64,000 nt of DNA. It comes from Argopecten irradians. Its lineage: Eukaryota > Mollusca > Bivalvia > Pectinida > Pectinidae. Below, one piece after another: positions 33,787 through 44,346 of the stretch. The stretch lies in contig NC_091139.1 of NCBI RefSeq assembly GCF_041381155.1, positions 7,564,383 through 7,628,382 on the forward strand, in the 5' to 3' direction. Position 1 is the first letter of the stretch; every line of letters begins with the position of its first letter. The position numbers and the translations under genes were made by a program. The notes below the pieces were generated by a model. The model was not told the DNA's origin, searched no databases, and saw nothing but the letters and a program-made list of their open reading frames with translations.

Positions 33787-34205
33787 CAGGGATCAATCTA
33801 GGTTTTGGGGGAACTACCCTTTTTCAAAATAGGGGATAAGTTTGACGAAATATAGGGGAATTTGATTCTTCTTATTTTGGTCCAAAACTTTATTCATTTT
33901 GAAGAAAAAGTACTGTAAAACAACTGATTTTAGATTTAGATTTTAAGCTCAATAATGAAAAATTTGAGTTTATCATAAAACATTTAGTAGCTGTATGATA
34001 AATATGAAGAAATTTGCAAACAAAAGTCTAAAAAAATAAATGAAAAATAAGTCACAGGGGAAATTGCGTTACAAAAACGTTCATTTTTTAGCTTCAAGTG
34101 GGGAATTTTTAAATCTTCAGGGGAATTTTAGGCCAGAGGGGAATTCATTCCTTGAGGGGAAATTTACCCATAAACGGTAATAAATTAGAGCTAGATTGAT
34201 CCCTG
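33787..34205. mobile_element. hAT-like MITE with CAGGGATCAATCTAG termini
   Basis: CAGGGATCAATCTAG at the left is mirrored by CTAGATTGATCCCTG at the right, a perfect 15-bp inverted repeat across 419 bp. CAGGG ends are typical of hAT elements. Flanks share ACAAA but no clean 8-bp duplication. Non-coding, AT-rich interior. Confidence 0.65.
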
Positions 34206-34261
34206 ACAAATGTAATTGTTTCTGTAGAACATATATCAAATATCAAAGGCAATTTGTTTGT

Positions 34262-34345
34262 TTTTGTTTTAATTCCTATTCACATCCACTTGGTCATTTA
34301 AGGATGTGCAATATTTAGAAAGTGGAGGAAAGTCGGAGTACATGG
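34262..34345 (-). mobile_element. SINE fragment
   Basis: GGTCATTTAAGGATGTGC through GTGGAGGAAAGTCGGAGTAC matches the body of the 26335-26525 SINE in the same orientation. The tRNA head is not recognisable. Confidence 0.45.
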
Positions 34346-37324
34346 CGAGAAACTCTTGGTCTACATGACAGTCAGTACCTGGCAATACCTGGCCCAACAC
34401 GGCAATACCCAAAACATACATATCCAAACAAGTTGGTGAAAATTGAATAACAAAGTCAGGGTTTTTTTTCAGCCATCATCAATACAAGACCGACTTTTAA
34501 GCTCCCATGACGAGCCAAAATCTTCAGGTTTTATGTTTTATTTTTTGCCAAACATTCCTCAGACGTTCTTATAGCATTCAGAATTTCACTTGATTCCCAA
34601 ATGAATGAAATCAGCATTAAGGTATACAATAATGGCTTCACCCTGTCAAAAGTATGTATACACTTCATAGTAACGAATTTCACATTGATTAAACACCTGG
34701 ATGTGGCCAATATTCACACGGAGCCCAATCAGGTGAGATATTGGTAAACGACAGTTATGACTTTGTTCTGCTGATTAGTTGAAAGTTATATCTACTACGG
34801 TTGTATAAATGCCATCTACGATAAGTCTATATCAGCAAAAGTTGGCAATGTTATACAGGCACAGATCAGGCGATCATATAAATAAGTAATATACAATGCT
34901 GGAACTAGATCATGGGTTAACCTAGTGTGAAGAAATCTACAAACATAGATACACATAACGTTGCTGGAGCTATAATCCACATTATATATCTGTTAATTAA
35001 ATAATTAATTAATCTACAATTGCTACATGGTAAATTGTGATTATTATCTATGTACAAAAACACATCTATACATATGCATATAATCATGCAAAAAGTAACA
35101 GGATTTCCCAAAACAATCTCTCTCATTCAAAGATTGCAAATCTTAATCATTTATCATAGAACTACTCAAAAAATATCAAATCAAAGAAAATCTCATTCTC
35201 AAACATTCCCCTCTCCTCCCACCAAGCACACACACATCCTAAAACAAAACCCCCAAACTTTAGGTAAACTCACCTTGGCTTTTTTTCGCAGGTGACCGAC
35301 TTAGCACTACAATCCATTGTAAATGGACAGAAAAGTCTGACAAAATTCATTATGAGTCCATTCCACATTACAAGTCTTTCGCATTAGACATGCAAAATAT
35401 GGTAGGCTCCCGCTTTAGACATGCAAAGTCTACTGGCCACATCTACAGGACGGTATAATACCCCCTTAGATGTCCGACTCTACTTATCCCTGCCGACTCC
35501 AGTGATATCGATTTTTATTTATCATGATGCTGCTCTTCACATTATTTTTATTCAATCTATAACGTTAAATAACCAAGACTTAATCAATAAAGTTCTATAT
35601 CGGGATGCTGCGAATGCGTTACCATAAAGTGGAAATCGGTAATGTGATAAAGACACACATTTCCTCAAAGATCTAGCCCAGAGTATGAGGGCATGTAATG
35701 AATACTAATTAGCGTATTGTCTGTAGTGTTCAAAGATTACTAATTGTAGCGTGATATGCTTGCGGGAATGAAGTCCCATCACACCAATAAAACTTATCGA
35801 GATAAACAGATCTAGAATGGCCTTAACTTTTTATACCCATCCTTACCAGAAAAAAAACAGACTGGCAGTCCTATTCTATCTAATGGATTGTTTGTGTATT
35901 CATTTAAGCATTTCTGCTGTATCCTTTATTTCTCAGATAATGTTTTTAAGACTAAAAAATTCAGATAGAGCATGGCAAAGATGTGAGGTCCAGGGTTCCA
36001 TTCTATGTCCATGACCCTTTAAATTTGGTAGCCAAGATTTTTATATACTTTATTTGTCTGGACATAAAATAGGCCCCCTAACAATGACATCCTGATAAGT
36101 TTGAAGCTTGGAAGCATGCAGGCAAGTTATGTAGTAATAATTTTTTTTTTTCTTTATTCCTTTTTACTTGGAGTTGAAAAGTTGTGAATAGTGGGTGATC
36201 AAGTCTTCTAAGACTTTTTTGCTTAGGTAGTTAATAGTCGAAATACTAATGTGATCATATATGATTGCCAAACATTTATACCTTATGAACAAATATTCTG
36301 ATATTTAATTTGTCATGATGATAAAGACTTGCATTTCAATTAACCTTCAAACAATATTATACATGACAGAGTATGCTGAGAATGTTCATGCATTGTAAAC
36401 GATAACTTATATTTTAGCAGCATCAAGGAAAATGCAAATTAAATGATGCATATTTTTGTAAGATCAATACATTCCATCTTTGACTATAAAGTAGAACAGA
36501 AATATCTGCAACCAATTACCATTATAGCCTAGTGGAAGAGTGCAAAATGTCAGCATGATATATTTTAGAATTTCATTTAAAAAATCAAAATAGTTTCCTT
36601 TTAAGATATTGCTCCATTTCATTCAATAATTACCAAATAGCGTTATAACCTTAACGTACTCAGTATATGAAAAAAAACCTAGCTGATGTATTTGGCAACA
36701 GATTAGAAAATTAAAATAAAAAATAAAAAGTTCAAGAAGAATGTATCTCCATTAAATAGAATGACAGCATCAAGTATGCGACAAAATGTTCACCTACCAT
36801 ATCAAGCACCATTCTTAGATTTCCAGATGACAAACAAACCGTGTGCACATCACAAAAGAATTTACTTGTACACTTTTAATAAGATACTGTAGCTATACTA
36901 TATGTTACTGGTATATACCGTAGCAATAGAATAAGTAACTGGTACTTTTATTTTATTTGAATACACCAAAAAGTACGTAGGCTGGCCGGCATGTAGCCAT
37001 GAACATAGGAAGGAAGTGATTTCATTTTTCCTGTACAACATCGACCAGCTAGCCTATAGTAGCCTTGGTCTGTACCACCCTATCCTGTACTGCTCTAGTG
37101 CTTGGAGTATATCACATGTATGTACATCAGTTATTGTACATTACATATTGGCTAAATGTTTTAACAACATTTAGTTATTTTAGAAAATATATAAAGATGT
37201 GAATTTTCCATTCTAATTTCCATACACTGTACATAAAAATTATTATCAATTATGATTAAGACTTAGTAAATATGAATAAAAAAACTAATGATATCATCTT
37301 AATGAATTTTTGATAAGTTCTCAA
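34346..37324. other. Intergenic, no gene seen
   Basis: Short frames at 34917-35126, 35050-35295, 35421-35627 and 35817-36014 lack domain content. A donor-like CCAAG/GTGAGT occurs on the minus strand near 35270, but no coding exon accompanies it. Confidence 0.4.
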
Positions 37325-37395
37325 CACAGGTTTACGACGAGCAAAAAAAAATATACTAACTTAGTTGGGTTTTTTTTGCGCGTCGTAAACCTATG
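37325..37395. mobile_element. CACAGG fold-back element with target duplication
   Basis: CACAGGTTTACGACG at the left and CGTCGTAAACCTATG at the right are inverted. The loop has A8 and T8 runs. TTCTCAA directly repeats at both edges (GTTCTCAA if the terminal G is shared), consistent with a 7-8 bp target-site duplication of the hAT type. Confidence 0.6.
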
Positions 37396-38333
37396 TTCTC
37401 AAAATGTTTTAATTTAATTTATGTGACATGTACAAGGAAGAAAATTGCAAAGCATAAACTATATACATTTAATTATTAGAACAGATATATAGGAGATACT
37501 CATACTTCATTTTACATCATGAGCATGGCATAATAGTGTGCACCACTAATGATAAGCTTGATCATAAAGGGACATAACTCTCAACAAATTGTATGTCTAC
37601 ATTTATTATACACATTAACAATTGATATTGTAGGCTTTGATGGCAGACACAGCTTGATCTCATGTGTAACTTGACATGATCTCATATCATAATTATTATG
37701 TACCTCCATATATATATGTATTTCCTCTGATTAGTTGAAATACTTTGTTATTTTTTACAATCATTCATTAAATCATATTGTTAATATATTTAACAGATTA
37801 AGGAATGCACAGAATTGGATTCAACAATAGGTAGTCTAGTCTGGTGAAAAGGTTGACAACCCACCATTCACTTAAAGGAAAAGCGTCACTAGCGGATAGC
37901 TAGTAATATTACTCCAGTAATGTTAGATTGCACAACAAGAGAAACTTTTGAAACATTATATTGTGTTGATCGACAGTCGGCAACATGACTTCCGATAGGA
38001 AATCGGCTAAATAGCTATATGTATGTATATATAATCAACTTTCATTTTATCACATAACTGCAACAACCCATATTTCAAAGAAACTTCAAAATGTATTGCG
38101 AAAATTATGGGAGGTTGTCATTTTGTCCTAACCTTCTTGAATCTTGATAGTAACCTCATATCGCCGTTGTCTGATGTGTGAGTGATGTCAAGTTATGGTA
38201 TTGAATTTCAAGTCAATGAAAAGCATTCTATTACACTAATGCCACATATAAAAATATTACAGGGTTTGTTTATGTCACAAAAACATACATTAAGTAGCAG
38301 TAGTTTTCAACATACTAACCAACCGCAGGCGTT

Positions 38334-38447
38334 GACTGCTACTAGTTTGAAAAAAAATATAATAGCCTACGGTACCACTACTATATGAACATAGGGCCTA
38401 GTAGGGGTAGGCTATATTATTTTTCAAACTAGAAGCAGACGCCTGTG
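38334..38447. mobile_element. Fold-back element with ~45-bp arms
   Basis: The left arm contains CAGGCGTTGACTGCTACTAG and an A-run. The right arm contains TTTTTCAAACTAGAAGCAGA and CGCCTG, its inverted match with a few differences. The TAGCCTAC/GTAGGCTA segments pair as well. The plus frame 38182-38388 crosses it and is spurious. Confidence 0.6.
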
Positions 38448-39217
38448 CCCCAACTATGTTTTTATATAGGGGGTATTTTTTATGATTATGCTCTACAGTA
38501 TCATTGACAGAATGCCATGCAATCTCCTGTGACTGAAGTGACAGTTGTTGATTATTTAAACACATCTAGTACTTTTCAACATGATGACCTATTCCACGAG
38601 AGGATAGCATCGATCAATATGTGTCAAAATCAAAACAGGTCAGACTCACTCAGAGCAAATTTCAGTTGTACTGTTGTAAACAACCCATGTGCATGTAAGA
38701 AGTTCCACTATTTTACTGATTATAAATTCGTGTGACAGTTGCGCAACTTCAAACTTTAACATAAATAAAAGAATGTGAATTTCTATACATGCAGTAAAAT
38801 GCATTAGTCATGCAGAAAGATGCCATTTGAATGAGGCGGTCAAAATATGCCCAGAAGCCAGAGAAAGTTGTAAACAGAAGTTACCTGCGTATCGTTGTTA
38901 GAGAATCCAGTGGGAATTAGGATTTTTTTGTGAGAAAATTGAAGTCTGAAGCAAAAATACATGCATTAAATTTCCATCAATTCGTCAAAACACTCTATTT
39001 ACGCACAGATTGCAGATGTTTTCTTCTTTTCCAAGTCGAAGAAAGATGAAAGCCGTTACGGTTGTCTAAACGCTTGATGTCATTGCCTGTGTTAGACTAT
39101 GTGCAAAGCACTCAGATGACCAAGATCGATAGTGAAAAATTGAAAACTTCCGACACAAAGGAAGGGGCCCCAGAGAGGGGTTACTCAATCGTCGGTTACC
39201 GTCCTACACCGGTTGCG

Positions 39218-39415
39218 CATAGTGGAGTGTACACACTGGGTTTTCGAGTGTGGGGTTACCCTGTGAAAACAGAGCCAGTTAACAGATCATGTTTCTTATT
39301 GCATATTTTTTTCCCAAATAGTATGTATGTTTTGGGTACTAAGAATGTAAAACAGCAGAAACATATACTTATACACTCAAAAACCTCGAAAACCCAGTGT
39401 CTAAACTCCACTATA
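39218..39415. mobile_element. MITE with ~30-bp inverted termini
   Basis: CATAGTGGAGTGTACACACT and GGGTTTTCGAG at the left pair with CTCGAAAACCCAGTGTCTAA and ACTCCACTATA at the right, inverted with about four mismatches. A 127-aa plus frame (39062-39445) runs through the element and has no recognisable domain. Confidence 0.6.
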
Positions 39416-39928
39416 AAAATACGTTTCTGGAAAAAACCGTTTTAGGCCTAATTTAAATATCAAGGACTTATCAATTCTTGATAAAGACAACAGTTCGGTA
39501 AAAAAGTAAAACAATATTTAATCCAATAACTTTATTTTATCCTAATTATATCACGTCAGGTAAACAAATTTACCTTTATTGTTATAAAAAATATCTTTTT
39601 AACTTTTTCATATAAAAAGGATGTGTTTGAGTATGGAAATACGTAAGGTCTGAAAAGATTACAACTCCGTGGAGTTAAAAAAATTGTTGAAAAGAGTTCT
39701 TTTAAGTTATGGGAAAGATGTAAATAAACTATTATTAAAATCACGGGTAAACTTCAAATCTTTTGAGTTTACTGACGCAAAATTATTTCGAATTAAAATT
39801 AAAAGCGTGACTAGAGACACACAAGTAACTCTGGCGTGACCTAATGAAAGTTTTTTTTCTTGTTGAAAGATAATTAGATATGATATAATGAGAAAACAAA
39901 TTGTCTTAAAACATTATCATATTTTAGC

Positions 39929-40292
39929 TTAAAGATGCTCCATCGCTGACAAATCGTATTTTTTTACTATTAAAAACTGGAGCAAACGATTTAGTATTTT
40001 TCTTTAGCTACATAAGTTACTTACTTTACACCATTACCACAATTGAAAAGTTTGAGCTTCTAATTCTATTTTAGGTTAAAAATATAAAAAATAATTAATT
40101 GCATCCCGAAAAAATTCCATGTCACTATATCCTATATGGAATGAAATACTGATTGCGCATGCACCAAAAGCAAAAATAAATTATTTTGGTGTATTTTTTG
40201 TGTTAATTAGACATATACATACACGATCAAACACCAATTGTTGTTCAAATGATGAATATCATTTATGCTCTGTCGGCGGTGGAGCATCTTTA
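39929..40292 (+). mobile_element. TTAA-flanked 364-bp MITE (copy D)
   Basis: TTAA at both ends. Termini AGATGCTCCATCGCTGACA and TCGGCGGTGGAGCATCT. Same orientation and exact length as 6377-6740. Confidence 0.75.
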
Positions 40293-40430
40293 AGTTAAGT
40301 TCTAAATAATTCCCCGGATGGATAAGTCATTTTACTTAATAATTAAAATATGCTGAAATTTTTTTAGACACAAGCTGAAATAGTTTTTTTTCACTATTCT
40401 TTTTTCAACATAGGTCAAAAAGATTTCAGC

Positions 40431-40623
40431 TTAAAGATGCTCCACCGCCGACAGAGCGTAAATGATATTCATCATTTGAACAATAATTGGTGTTTAATCG
40501 TGTATATGTAGGTCTAATTCACACAAAAAATAATATAAGATAATTTATTTTGCCTTTGGTGCATGCACTATCAGTATTTCATTCCATATAGAATATAGTG
40601 ACACGGAATTTTTCGGGATGCAA
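40431..40623 (-). mobile_element. Half copy of the 364-bp MITE (copy E)
   Basis: Reverse orientation, starting at TTAA with terminus AGATGCTCCACCGCCGACA. It stops at GGATGCAA, exactly where copy F begins at a TTAA. The intact family reads GCAATTAATTATT here, so the break is at an internal TTAA of the element itself. Confidence 0.65.
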
Positions 40624-41060
40624 TTAAAGATGCTCCACCTCCGACAGAGCATAAATGATATTCCTCAGTTGAACAATAATTGGTGTTTGATCGTGTATAT
40701 ATATGTCTAATTAACACAAAAAATAATATAAAATAATTTATTTCGCCTTTGGTGCATGCGCAATCAGTACTTCGTTCCATATAGGATATAGTGACACGGA
40801 ATTTTTTCGGGATGCAATTAATTATTTTTCTTATTTTTAACTTGAAGTAAAATTAGAAGCTCAAACTTTTCAATGGTGGTAATGGTGTAAAGTAAGTAAC
40901 TTTTGTAACTGAAGAAAAATTAAAATTAGAAGCTCAAACTTTTCAATGGTGGTAATGGTGTAAAGTAAGTAACTTTTGTAACTGAAGAAAAATACTAAAT
41001 CGTCTGCTCCTGTTTTCGATAGTGAAAAAATACCATTTGTCAGTGATGGAGCATCTTTAA
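40624..41060 (-). mobile_element. 364-bp-family MITE with internal duplication (copy F)
   Basis: Reverse orientation, TTAA at 40624-40627 and 41057-41060. A segment of about 70 bp containing AATTAGAAGCTCAAACTTTT is present twice in tandem (about 40849 and 40923), which accounts for the extra length. The minus frame 40571-40780 is element-derived. Confidence 0.65.
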
Positions 41061-41337
41061 GTTGAAAGATTATTTTAGACTACTAAAAAGATGATAATAA
41101 GAAAAAAACTTTTTTTGAACTTAAGTGGATTTCTTTTCTTATGCTAAAATCTTTTAACTGTAGTTGAAATATCTTTTAACTTAGCTAATACGTATTTTTA
41201 AAATATAAAAATGGCCATATTTGGGGAGTATGTAAATTCGTGACGTGCTCACAGTGAAACCCTAATAATTCACTTTGCACTACTATATTATAGTTGAGCT
41301 TGAATTGTGGAAACTAGATCACGATTCATCGTCTATA

Positions 41338-41500
41338 TTCTCGATGGGTTATTCCTGGACTATGTCATAGGAAAACTGAAGGCTCTGTGCAATACAACAG
41401 ATGAGCAGATGGTTTTGGTCCTGTGGTATACACTTCATAGACTTCCTTAAAATATTCATCCGGCAATCTGTTTTAACGACAGTGACCCCTGGAGTATCGA
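41338..41500. mobile_element. MITE with CCCCTGGAGTATCGATGATG end (copy 2)
   Basis: The interior phrase AAACTGAAGGCTCTGTGCAA and the right end GACAGTGACCCCTGGAGTAT match the 21158-21416 family. The left end reads TTATTCCTGGACTATGTC and is internally deleted relative to the other copies. Confidence 0.45.
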
Positions 41501-41791
41501 TGATGCGGCAATGGAAGAACCAATTATTTCAGACAATGATCATGTCCCGCTGATAAAACCGTTCTGACTTCTACATTTATTATGGTAAAGACGGGAATAG
41601 ACGGATGGATCATAATCCTTGACTAACCGAAGAATGGACTTCAGCAGGAACAGAAATGGATGGAGCATCCAGGGAGAGTTCTCAACTAGATTGGGTTGAT
41701 CATTTCGTTGGAATTAAAAATGTCCTGACATATTAACAGCTAAGGTAATTTGGCACGGTCTCATATGCAATGTGAGGTCACCCTAGACACT

Positions 41792-42033
41792 CCTGGGGTT
41801 ACTATCACTGCCGTTATACCCACCCCTGCAATATATTAAATATGTCATACGAAAAACCCGAATAAAAGTACACAACTTGTGGCTAAATAGTTATTGGGCA
41901 CGGTCTCTGTAATCTTTAGAGGAAATCACTGTAGGCCTGTGATTGGTCAGCGTTTTTCTCCTGAACTGATTTCAGTGTTACTCTGACATGGGATAGATAT
42001 GACGACAGTGATAGTAACTTCTGGAATATCGAG
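41792..42033. mobile_element. MITE with TGGGGTTACTATCACTG termini (copy 3)
   Basis: The left CCTGGGGTTACTATCACTGC pairs with the right GACAGTGATAGTAACTTCTG in inverted orientation, with a few mismatches. Same family as 21158-21416. Confidence 0.55.
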
Positions 42034-42589
42034 GACGGTGTGAAGTGAAAGGATACACTGAAAATGTATAATGATATATGAATTTATCTATTGTGGGTGG
42101 AAGATAGAAGAATATAGGTACCCGGCCTACTATACCTTTCCGAGTTTCGGCTAGACGACATCATTATCTGTGTAAAAGTCTTTTGAGCAACAACACTGCA
42201 GCTCGGCGGAGGAAAGTGACAGTATAATCATATGTATATATTTAGCTATTAATATTTTTTAATTCAAAAATTCTTGCATCCTCACTTTTTTTCCAATTAG
42301 CTGTGTTCTATTGTCTAAACTTGAAGAGACAGAACAAACTTCATTGAAATATTAAGATATAATGAGTGCCATTTTGTGTATATCCATAGCGTAAAAATGT
42401 GTAACAGGCTTGTTTTTAATATAGTCAAAATATGATCATAAGACAAGACACATTTTCACTGTCTAACTGTGAACTTTGATTTCTGTCTAACTGTGAACTT
42501 TGATTTCTGTATAAAAAATGAGACAGAACGCAATGTAATAGAATTAGACAATACGCATTTTCTGTATAAAAATGGATCAAGATATCAAA

Positions 42590-43595
42590 AATGAAATACT
42601 GTCTGTATAGAAATGAGATGAAATACACGCCGACGAACTTTCGGTATCAAAATGAGACGGGACGCACTTTCTGTATCACAATGAGACAGGAAACACATTC
42701 TGTATCAAAATGAGCCGAGACGCATTTTCTGTAACAAAATGAGCCGAGACGCACTTTCTGTATCAAAATGACACAGGACGCACTTTCTGTACCAAAATGA
42801 GACAAGACACACTTTCTGTATCAAAATTAGTCAGGAAACACGTTCTGTATCAAAATGAGCCGAGACGCATTTTCTGTTACAAAATGCGGCAGGACGCACT
42901 TGCTGTATCAAAATGATACAAGACACAAGTTTCTGTGTCAAAATGAGACATTCTTTATCAAAATGAGCCGAGACACACTTTCTTTATCAAATGAGACAGG
43001 ACGCACTTTTTGTATCAAAATGAGACAGGACGCACTTTCTGTATCAACATGAGTAAAAACGCACTTTTTGTATCAAAATGAGACAAGACGCACTTTTTGT
43101 ATCAACATGAGTAAAGACGCACTTTCTGTATCAAAATGAGACAAACGCATTTTCTGTATCAAAGGGGGACAAGACGCGCTTTCTGATTTAAAATGAGACA
43201 AGACGCACTTTTTTGTATCAAAATGAGACAGGACGCACTTTTTGTATCAAAACACAGGTTGTAGGCTAGTTCCTGTGACTCAGAAATAAAAGATTTGAAA
43301 GTTCGACCAATACACATTTAGTATTAAAGACATGTGTATTGACCGAACTTTCAAAACTTTTATTTCTGAGTCACAGGAACTAGCCTTCCACCTGTGTATC
43401 AAAATAAGACAGGACGCACTTTTTGTTTATAAATGAGACAAGACGCAGTTTCTGTATTGAAATAAGAAGACGCACTTTCTGTATTGAAAAGAGACAACTT
43501 CGACGCACTTTCTGTATCAAAATGAGACAACTTCGACGCACTTTCTGTATCAAAATGAGTCAAGACGCACTTTTTGTATCAAGATGAGACAAAAA
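42590..43595 (+). repeat. ~29-bp minisatellite, about 30 copies
   Basis: Tandem, moderately diverged units of type GACGCACTTTCTGTATCAAA followed by ATGAGACA. It is interrupted once by the palindromic element at 43253-43396. Frames such as 42855-43052 are array products. Confidence 0.85.
43253..43396. mobile_element. Palindromic hAT-like MITE inside the minisatellite
   Basis: The ~65-bp arms are inverted (CACAGGTTGTAGGCTAGTTC at the left; GAACTAGCCTTCCACCTGTG at the right) with about five mismatches and a short loop. The left flank ends TATCAAAA and the right flank begins TATCAAAA: an 8-bp direct repeat drawn from the minisatellite unit, which would otherwise continue into TGAGAC. Confidence 0.75.
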
Positions 43596-43599
43596 CAAT

Positions 43600-44346
43600 T
43601 TCCATATTGAAACTAGTAAAACATTAACCACTTAATTTATCATATAGGCCTATCGACTGAGAAAGAAGACAAATCATTGTCGATGGCCCGTATAAAGGCG
43701 CGCGATGGATGTATGTATTGAAATGTTCTGTATCAAAATGAAACACGGCAAGACGCATTTGCATTATAAAATTAAGAAAGGACGCGACTTCTGTAGTAAC
43801 TTGGTATTATTAGGAGATATGTAGGTGAGCCTCTGATTTCAGTTAGTCTCCCGAAAAAAATATATCCGTATATTTAAATAAATATTTCCTTCCCTTTTCG
43901 CTCTTTCATTTCCTACATCGCACATACCAGTAACATATGTTTCTGCACACACTCTTTTTACCGCCCTTATAAGTCAGGTACATGTAAGATATAGTATTGA
44001 TACAGCATATGTACATGTATACTGTTAGTTTAAAAAAAATCTTATTTATGTAAGATTTTCAGCAGTTTAATAATATCTTATTTATGTAACCAGTTGACCA
44101 CTCACAGTATTTAATTATCAAACTCTTTAAATAGAACACTGCCTAGGGACTTTTTCGTTCCGCTGAAGTTATAGTCTCATTTCTATAAATGTAGCAACTG
44201 GGGATTTCGTCACCTTCCGTAATGTTTTCACAGCCTCGATTTCGCGTTGACATTTGGCAAGTTTCTGCAATTTGGCCAAGGCCACAATCACCTGTGGGTT
44301 GACAGCGATTGACAGCGTTTGCTTTAGGCTTCATTAGCGTATCATC
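43600..44346. other. Upstream region of R3HDM4
   Basis: Contains a SINE fragment (about 43680-43712) and otherwise unique sequence. The promoter and 5' UTR of R3HDM4 must lie here or overlap 44140-44346, but no TATA box or initiator stands out. The antisense frame 44143-44334 is not supported as a gene. Confidence 0.4.

Noticed and set aside
38884..39060. Minus-strand donor-like GATACGCAG/GTAACT with upstream pyrimidine tracts
   Set aside because: Could be a non-coding first exon, but nothing downstream connects to it, so it was not called.
39062..39445. 127-codon plus-strand frame
   Set aside because: It runs through the inverted-repeat MITE at 39218-39415 and shows no domain or splice signals.
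44143..44334. 63-codon minus-strand frame next to the R3HDM4 start
   Set aside because: No homology recognised. It overlaps the R3HDM4 promoter/5' UTR and shows no supported splice partner.
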